A DNA stretch of 64,000 nt. Source: Sipunculus nudus (lineage: Eukaryota > Annelida > Sipuncula > Golfingiida > Sipunculidae). Made by a program: the position numbers and the translations under genes. Shown here one piece after another: positions 57,794 through 64,000 of the stretch; position 1 is the stretch's first letter, and the number at the start of each line of letters is the position of its first letter. The stretch lies in the NCBI GenBank assembly GCA_026874595.1, contig CM049315.1:66057916-66121915 (forward strand), in the 5' to 3' direction. The notes under the pieces were generated by a model, which saw only the letters and a list, made by a program, of their open reading frames with translations, made no database searches and was not told the origin of the DNA.

Positions 57794-58270
57794 CTGCTCG
57801 CATTCATGTCAGATCAGATGATCTGTAAATCAAATGAAATACTTGGCAAACTACCAGTCAGCCTTATTGAAGAACTAGATAAACATGATGATAACCAAAA
57901 AAACATCGCTGGTTAGAGAAGACTTTATGCATAAAGAAGAGCTGGTGATCGGTCTAGTATCAGCAAGGCCAACACGACACCAGAGAGCACAATGAAACCT
58001 AAAATATTTTATTCTGTAACTCAAGATTTGCTTCAATTGAGTTGTCATCAAATTCTGTATTAGTTAACTTAAACTCTTCAGTTCCTTTAAACTGACCACC
58101 GCCCTCACAGCTGCTCTGTACAATGTCTCCACACATTCAAAACCCAACAACAATCCGATAAAGACAAAACAACAAAAGACCTCGCAGAACCTCTAAGCCC
58201 AAACGAAGCTCGGGCTCAACACAGCCAACCGAAGCGGAGCAAACGAAACGCGGGAAAACGGCAATAAGGA
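57794..58270. other. no gene recognised
   Basis: Directly upstream of the plus-strand LINE; may include LINE 5' untranslated sequence. Confidence 0.3.
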
Positions 58271-58282
58271 AACAATAAACAA

Positions 58283-58838
58283 ATGAAGAGTCAGCGACAA
58301 CTAAACCGTCAAACAGCCTCACCGGAGAATTTCACTGCACGGAACAATGCCGTCACGGCAGAGAGTACGCAGACCAACCAATGGTTCGTTGCTGCATTTG
58401 TATGGTCTGGTACCACCCGATGTGTGTTGGTGAGAGTGACGCAACGCAAGGAATATGGACCTGCCATGCGTGCAGAAATATACCCAGTGTGTTAAGGTCT
58501 CTGTCCTCTAAAATCAGGGGCGTCAATATAGGGGGGATGGGGGTATATATACCCCCCACTTTTTGGCAAGGGGGGGATGGTCAATGTAATCATCCCCCCA
58601 CTTTTCAGAGAAAAATATTATAATATTGCAAATGAAATTTATTAATCAATATAATTAAAGACTTTAGATCTATTTACTTAAAATTTTATATCTAAACCTT
58701 GCTTAGAATTCACAAAGTAACTGATTTTCTAAAACATTATAATTATTTTAAATATGATTAAGTATTTATATATAATTATATATATATATATACACACATA
58801 TATATATAGCTGAATATGTCACTCAGAAACGCTGAAAT

Positions 58839-58897
<59 letters not shown>

Positions 58898-58904
58898 TTA
58901 TATT

Positions 58905-58942
<38 letters not shown>

Positions 58943-59209
58943 TATATACAAAGTCATCCCCCCCCCAACCTGGAAGAAAAATTGACGCCACTGTCTAAAA
59001 TCGAAATGTTGATTGAGATGAACCAAAACTTGCAACAACAATTAATCGAAAAACACTCATTGTTGTCCTCATTGGCGGTTCACGAACAAAGCCTGCGCAT
59101 ATACAATACGCCTGATGACTCTCACCCTCTTGAGATCTCTCAGTTTCCTGATAAAACTCCTGCACAATTTAAACCAGTCACAATCGTATTCAGAGCATAT
59201 GTCATATGA
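58283..59209 (+). pseudogene. CR1-like LINE ORF1 with PHD finger, interrupted by a MITE
   Basis: Around 58333-58480 the plus strand encodes HCTEQC then CCICMVWYHPMC, then WTCHACR: a C-x3-C ... C-x2-C-x4-H-x2-C ... C-x2-C arrangement typical of a PHD zinc finger. PHD-like fingers are known in ORF1 proteins of some CR1-group LINEs. A 479-bp hAT-like element sits at 58515-58993, and the frame resumes beyond its target duplication with KIEMLIEMNQNLQQQLIEKH, a coiled-coil-like stretch. An upstream ATG at 58283 is in another frame, so at least one frameshift is also present. Not a host gene. Confidence 0.65.
58515..58993. mobile_element. hAT-like MITE, 479 bp, copy B
   Basis: Perfect 8-bp target duplication TCTAAAAT (58507-58514 and 58994-59001). 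Ends CAGGGGCGTCAATATA and, other strand, CAGTGGCGTCAAT. The interior has GGGGG-TATATATA-CCCCC, GGTCAATGTAATCATCC and two (AT)n tracts (58842-58894, 58910-58940). It is in the opposite orientation to copies A and C. It splits the LINE ORF1 and so postdates it. Confidence 0.9.
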
Positions 59210-59289
59210 TGTGTCTGGGTAGATTTTGAACAACATGCACGTATTTATTGCGTGTTTATATTGACCAATCTTTCTGACCACAATTACCT

Positions 59290-60960
59290 ATACAAACCTA
59301 GAAATGATATCGAACAAGCTGTGTCGGAACATCGCCACACCGTAATTTAAGGGGATTTCAATATAGAATACTCCGCTCAGGGTACTCTTTTGCATTCTTA
59401 GCTGCTTAGTATGGAATCATCCTTTAACCTCCATCAACTAATATCATGTCCTACACGTGTAGCCCCTACATCCTCTACTTTTATCGATCTAACAAACAAT
59501 CATTCCAGATCTGGCGTTATTCCTTTGTCTCTCCGTGACCATCATATAATTTATACACACCTTTATCACCATGTTAAGAATAATGTACATAAAGATATAT
59601 TTGTCACTATCAGATCGTATAATCGATACGACCCTAGTGCTTTCAGATAAGCCATTGAAGCTTCTGTCACATTTCTCTACTCTGGATATACCCGATGCGT
59701 GCTCAGCCTTGAAAATCTGGCGTGATGAACTCCTATCTGCAATGAGTATGCACCTTTGAAGACCTTTTGTGTCAAGCGTGACCGTAAAAATCCTTGGATG
59801 ACTCTACACATTTAACAAATAATTTATTTTCGTATAAAGAGCTAAAAAGTTGCCTTAAAAAACGGCAGACCCGCCTTATGGAACCAATTGCATTCTACGT
59901 GATCGAGTGACCTGCGTAATAAGAAAACCTAAATTTATCCATACAATAACCTCATCAACCTCTTCCAAAAAATGTGGCAAACTGTTAAACATGTGATTCA
60001 AGCAAAACAAAAAATAGGATATTACCGTCCTTTATCTGTAACATGTATTGTTGTCAAAATTAAAAAAAAACACGTAAAAAATCTCTTAATGCTTATTTAC
60101 GGAATAATAATCTCCTCCCAACTGAACAGAGCTTTCCTGTCAAATAACTCCACTCAAACTGCTCTACACCATTTAGTTGACAACTGGCTCTGTATCATTG
60201 TTCATGGCCAACTTAACGCCGCGTGTTTTCTCGGTGTTAATACTGCCCAAAACAAACTTCAGACATGCCTTTCCCCAAGAGGTTCATAAGCTCTCAATAT
60301 ATGCCGAAAAATCAGCTTCGATGTTAATACACTCCAAACAACGTAGGTCTGATGATAACCTATCAGTTAGTATAGGTAGTTGTATTATAGCGAGTGTTGA
60401 AGATGTTCACCATTTGGGCATTGAAATTGACCTCCATCTTTCATGGAAGAATAAAAAAAAGTAAAAATAAAGAAATTATGCTCGAAGATAAGATTACTTC
60501 GCCGAATTAGCTAATTTCTTCCTTAAAAATACTTGAATATATATTATAACGCGTTCATTTAACCAACTATATCGAATATGGCCTTACTATTTCGGAAAAT
60601 TGTGCTCGGATTTTTCGTTTTCTCATTCAGTGGCTTCAGGGTCGAGCAGTCAGAATTATCTCAGGCATTTATGACATGATAACTCTCACAACAGCTTGGC
60701 AATTATGCATGACAATGGATAGATGAACATAGAGCAACGGTACATGTACGTTTTATCAATATTGACATATAAATGTATCAATTGACTAGCCCCTTCTCAT
60801 CTTATTAAGAATTTTACTTTTAACTGTGATGGTCATCAATATAACATACTTTTATTAGTAAATTCCAATGTTAACTTTCCCGAAACCACGCACAGAAATC
60901 CTAAAACCTCATCCTTTTAAGCAGACAGTGTTCTATGGAATAGCCTCCCGGCAAAACAAA
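59290..60960 (+). pseudogene. CR1-like LINE ORF2 (endonuclease plus reverse transcriptase), degraded
   Basis: Ordered pieces in shifting frames: GDFNIEYSAQG at about 59352 (endonuclease, preceded by an in-frame stop), LISCPTRVAPTSSTFIDLTN and IPLSLRDHHIIYT (endonuclease catalytic RDHH region, about 59430-59560), YYRPLSVTCIVVKI and NRAFLSNNSTQTALHHLVDN (reverse transcriptase N-terminal part, about 60020-60190), HSKQRRSDDNLSVSIGSCII and VHHLGIEIDLHLSW (about 60330-60450), and YIEYGLTISENCARIFRF with LQGRAVRIISGIYD (about 60570-60670). The palm segment with the catalytic YADD box is missing, apparently deleted near 60235. Later pieces include VLWNSLPAKQ. Inactive. Confidence 0.88.
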
Positions 60961-61440
60961 ACAAAATGCCAACAATCTAAAGAGCTTAAAAGGCTAGCAC
61001 ACTCATACTTCCTTGCATATAATACCAAGGTAGAATAATTTACTTTCATTTTTACTTGTATAGCTAAATTAAACTAATATTTGAGCGTAATCTAATTTTC
61101 GTTATCGTTCTAATGCGCATCTTACGTAAACTTTTATATATACATATCATTTCAATTGTAAACTATGGTAGTTCACTTTTTTTATTTCACTCGTTTTATG
61201 TATTGAGCTACTGTTGCATACTTTTCATAACGTAACTTTGTACTTCAACTTTAGCTGTGTCTACGTCTCCGCGTTTTCGCTTGATATTTTGTGATTGTAT
61301 GATGTCATTTTAGCTTTATGGACTTATTGAATATAGTATTTTTTGTTATCTATCTAAGTATTACAGGCCCCTTCTGTAATCAGAATTTAATTCTGATAAA
61401 GGCTACCCTGGAATATGTTGTAAAAATATATATAAACTAG
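60961..61440 (+). mobile_element. 3' untranslated tail of the CR1-like LINE
   Basis: About 480 bp noncoding, containing TTAATTCTGATAAAGGCTACC near 61388, the kind of 3' terminal motif (GATAAAGG-like) seen in L2/CR1-group elements. Confidence 0.45.
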
Positions 61441-62250
61441 ACGACCATAGGTCGAGCGCTTGCCGAAGGTTGAAAGAGAAACAGGTCAAGGTCAAATTAT
61501 TCTTTTAATATGTGGAGAATAAACATGAGACTAAATTTAGCAACTGTTTCTGTGATGCGCCAAATTATAAACAAATTATGAAGAAAATAAGACATTTGGG
61601 CGTGTTTTAGACCTTGACATTTGACCCAATTAAAAACAACAAATGGGTCTGATGGTATGGTAATAGATATTTACCAAAGGTATAAGTTTCAGAGCAATTG
61701 CATGAAACTAGGGCCTGTGTCAAAGATGGAATTACTTGAATATTTTCAAGTTCGATAAGTTTTACCCTAAATTAGGTCAACATGATTATGGCAGAATATG
61801 GCCAAATCTCAACGGGAATAAGGGCATCTTTTCTAGTTTGAGATGCAGTAATGAAAATTATAATATCATTTATAGCTTTGGAGATATGTCACAATTATGA
61901 TATATTAAAGTGTTGTCGGTGCAGCGCCCCTAGAGGTCATATACCAAAAAATATGTTTTTGAGATAATACATAAATATATAAAAAAATATCAGTTTGAAA
62001 ATGATTGCTGGAAACCTGAGGCATGTAAGGCGCCTTTAAGTGAGATACCACGAAAAGCTAATGAAGCGCCCCCAGGTGGGCATTTTGCGGTACTTGAATG
62101 TTATCTTGTAACGCTAACTGAACACTACGTGATGCAAAAAAATTACACCGATCTAGGGTTAAAGATGACAAAGTTACAAAAGATAAGGTAAACCGCATGG
62201 TAACCGCAGAATCAGATCAGGTGTACCGAGAAATAAGCGTACTGATTATA
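61441..62250. repeat. dispersed repeat with GGTCAAGGTCA half-sites, unassigned
   Basis: Starts near AGACGACCATAGGTCGAGCG (a short palindrome GACGACCATAGGTCG-like) and CTTGCCGAAGGTTG, contains ACAGGTCAAGGTCAAATT and GACCTTGACATTTGACCC, and GCGCCCCTAG / GCGCCCCCAG blocks. It leads into the hairpin tandem array that also begins GCTTGCCGAA. No coding capacity. Confidence 0.35.
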
Positions 62251-62257
62251 GTTTCAC

Positions 62258-62660
62258 TTTCTGTAATAAAAAGCAACAAAGACACAAACATTGTGAAAAA
62301 CACACCCACAAACAGGCATGAGCAACTAACCAACATGCTTGCCGAAATCGAAGATTTCCGGCAAGCAACAAACACACAAACATCGTGAAAAAAAACGCAC
62401 CCACAAACAGACATGAGCAACTAACCAACATGCTTGCCGAAATCGAAGATTTCCGGCAAGCAACAAGCACACAAACATCGTGAAAAACGCACCCACAAAC
62501 AGACATGAGCAACTAACCAACATGCTTGCCGAAATCGAAGATTTCCGGCAAGCAACAAACACACAAACATCGTGAAAACACACCCACAAACAGATATGAG
62601 CAACTAAGCAACAAGCACACAAACATCGTGAAAAACACACACACAAACAGACATACGCAA
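62258..62660. repeat. 92-95-bp tandem repeat, each full unit with a hairpin
   Basis: Three full units with landmark GCTTGCCGAAATCGAAG at 62337, 62432 and 62524 (spacings 95 and 92), plus a last unit lacking the hairpin. Each hairpin is GCTTGCCG-AAATC / GATTT-CCGGCAAGC with one bulged base and a GAA loop. Between hairpins: ACACAAACATCGTGAAAAAC and AACAGACATGAGCAACTAAC. Copies are nearly identical. The four overlapping minus-strand frames (62217-62694) that look Cys-rich are translations of the repeat. Confidence 0.92.
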
Positions 62661-64000
62661 GATATCGGAATAGGCTCCTTTTAATGTTTAACATTACGTA
62701 GAGATGAAATAAAACAAAGCCTACAGGACTAATGCGAACCTGTGCAATGAGATATACCGCAGTTATAATGCTTCACTGCTGGGCCGTTACTTTTCAAGGG
62801 CATCTGTGACATGTATATCACAGCAGTTACTACAGCACATATAGTGGTCACTTAATGCCTGTGTGTGCTGCAGTGGTAACTGATACCCCCAGCTGCTGGC
62901 TGGGTGTAGTTGCATAGCAACCACAGAGCATTAAGGGTAGATGGATCATGACATTTTGTTAAAAAAATGCTTGAATTGACCAATACAAACTGCATTTGTC
63001 CTATTAACTCAATCTTTTCATCAACTTCATTAATAAACCTGTCAATACATGTTTTTGATTGGCCTGTAAGACAATAACATATGCCACAGTAAAGGCATGA
63101 AGGCGGGGCTAACAACACCAGGGTACCAGGTTAATTGGACATTTTTAACTGGCTATAACTATTCTATTCCAATTTCAACCACAAAATGATTTCATTTTTT
63201 TTTACACTCAGTGTAACACCCTAAATTCATTGTGTCCGGCAATTTTAGGCCTACACTGGTGCACTACAGTGGTCAAAATAGACCTACCTATGGGTACACT
63301 GTGCTTGTTTGACCATTTTTTATGTCATTTCATATACCTGACAATTAAAGCGATGCCAAATTATAATCTCCTTTAATTTATCATCAATATATAAGACCAT
63401 CAGTAAATTAATTTAATTAATATAAATTCATATGAATGATAAAGAATTTAAGTTATGTACACTAACTTGATGACTGGAAAATGTTATTTAATATATATAG
63501 TGAACCGCACGGAAATCTGACGTGTTACTCTCATATAAACCTATAATATTCATAGTGATGTTAATCTTAAAAACTGGTTTAGCATGAGTTTAATGTGTAT
63601 TCATTTTCAATTACGGTTATATAAGCTTATTGGAGAGCCACAATGCACAAGTGAAAAAAAATGTGTAAATATGTGATTTCTAATTATGGTAATACATATA
63701 TTACTTATATAGAATATGATGTGTATTTATTTTCATGTACTCTTTTATAAGCTTGTGGAAGAGTCAGATGGGCAGGTCCCTGACTTACGAAAAAAGATGT
63801 TGGACTATATTTATTGAAAAAATAAAGTAAATAAATCTTTAAAACATGAACTGTTTCCTAGGGTAGTGTAGGGTTAGCGAATTGATTCTATGATATTTTT
63901 TGTATTTACTTCAGTTAATATATTAACAAGAACATTCAACAGAGAAGAGTTCAATATGAACAAGTTAATTTATTTCATATATTTAAATAATTGAAATATT
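62661..64000. other. no gene recognised
   Basis: AT-rich. The minus-strand frame at 62852-63118 has several Cys but no signal peptide, splice sites or known pattern. A possible upstream continuation of the receptor gene on this strand would lie here or beyond the edge. Confidence 0.35.

Noticed and set aside
62217-62694. Overlapping minus-strand Cys-rich frames resembling small secreted proteins
   Set aside because: They are translations in several phases of the 93-bp tandem repeat, without a stable start or splice context.

Overview
This window is animal nuclear DNA: AT-rich, intron-rich and very repeat-dense. Long (AT)n microsatellites, degraded CR1-like LINEs, several families of short inverted-repeat DNA transposons and long satellite-like arrays fill most of it. 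The style of repeat (elements with TAGCTCAGCTGA ends and CCGTC-rich leaders, tandem cores full of GGTCA half-sites) resembles what I know from bivalve and gastropod genomes, so a mollusc is the best guess; no ribosomal or mitochondrial marker is present to prove it.

Only one cellular gene can be supported. It lies on the minus strand, and three exons are recognisable (29515-29616, 26513-26676, 9199-9445). Their splice sites are good, their phases fit (1, then 0), and together they encode about 170 residues of an ANF-receptor (periplasmic-binding-like) extracellular ligand domain, most like receptor guanylate cyclases / natriuretic peptide receptors. The signal peptide, the rest of the ectodomain, the membrane segment and the catalytic domains are not seen, so the gene should continue past at least one edge. 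The two introns (2.8 kb and 17.1 kb) hold much of the repeat load.

Layout: 1-9 kb carries a 310-bp tandem repeat, a shared-end composite element, a Tigger/pogo-like MITE and a LINE 3' fragment. 9-26.5 kb is the large intron, with a diverged 1.3-kb tandem duplication, a 5.5-kb foldback element (16849-22325) holding a nested hAT-like element, a GC-rich inverted-repeat element and a possible solo LTR. 26.9-34.4 kb is satellite country: a 155-bp array with palindromic AGGTCAnnnTGACCT sites, a 145/289-bp array with TGACCTTTGACCT sites bounded by 17-bp inverted repeats, and a 35-bp minisatellite. 34.4-46 kb is sparse, with a nested MITE pair, a tRNA-like module and one orphan exon-like ORF. 46-50 kb has another shared-end element, a hAT-like element and a hairpin element. 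51-62.7 kb has two dead CR1-like LINEs on opposite strands, a GC-rich poly(A)-tailed insert, an inverted array and a hairpin-bearing 93-bp tandem repeat.

The most interesting pattern is a family of elements (2851-5470, 26964-28816, 46487-47372) with the same two ends but different tandem cores. Two of the core types, and a third element bounded by different ends, carry regularly spaced consensus nuclear-receptor binding motifs at roughly nucleosomal spacing. The motifs are read directly; any regulatory role is inference.
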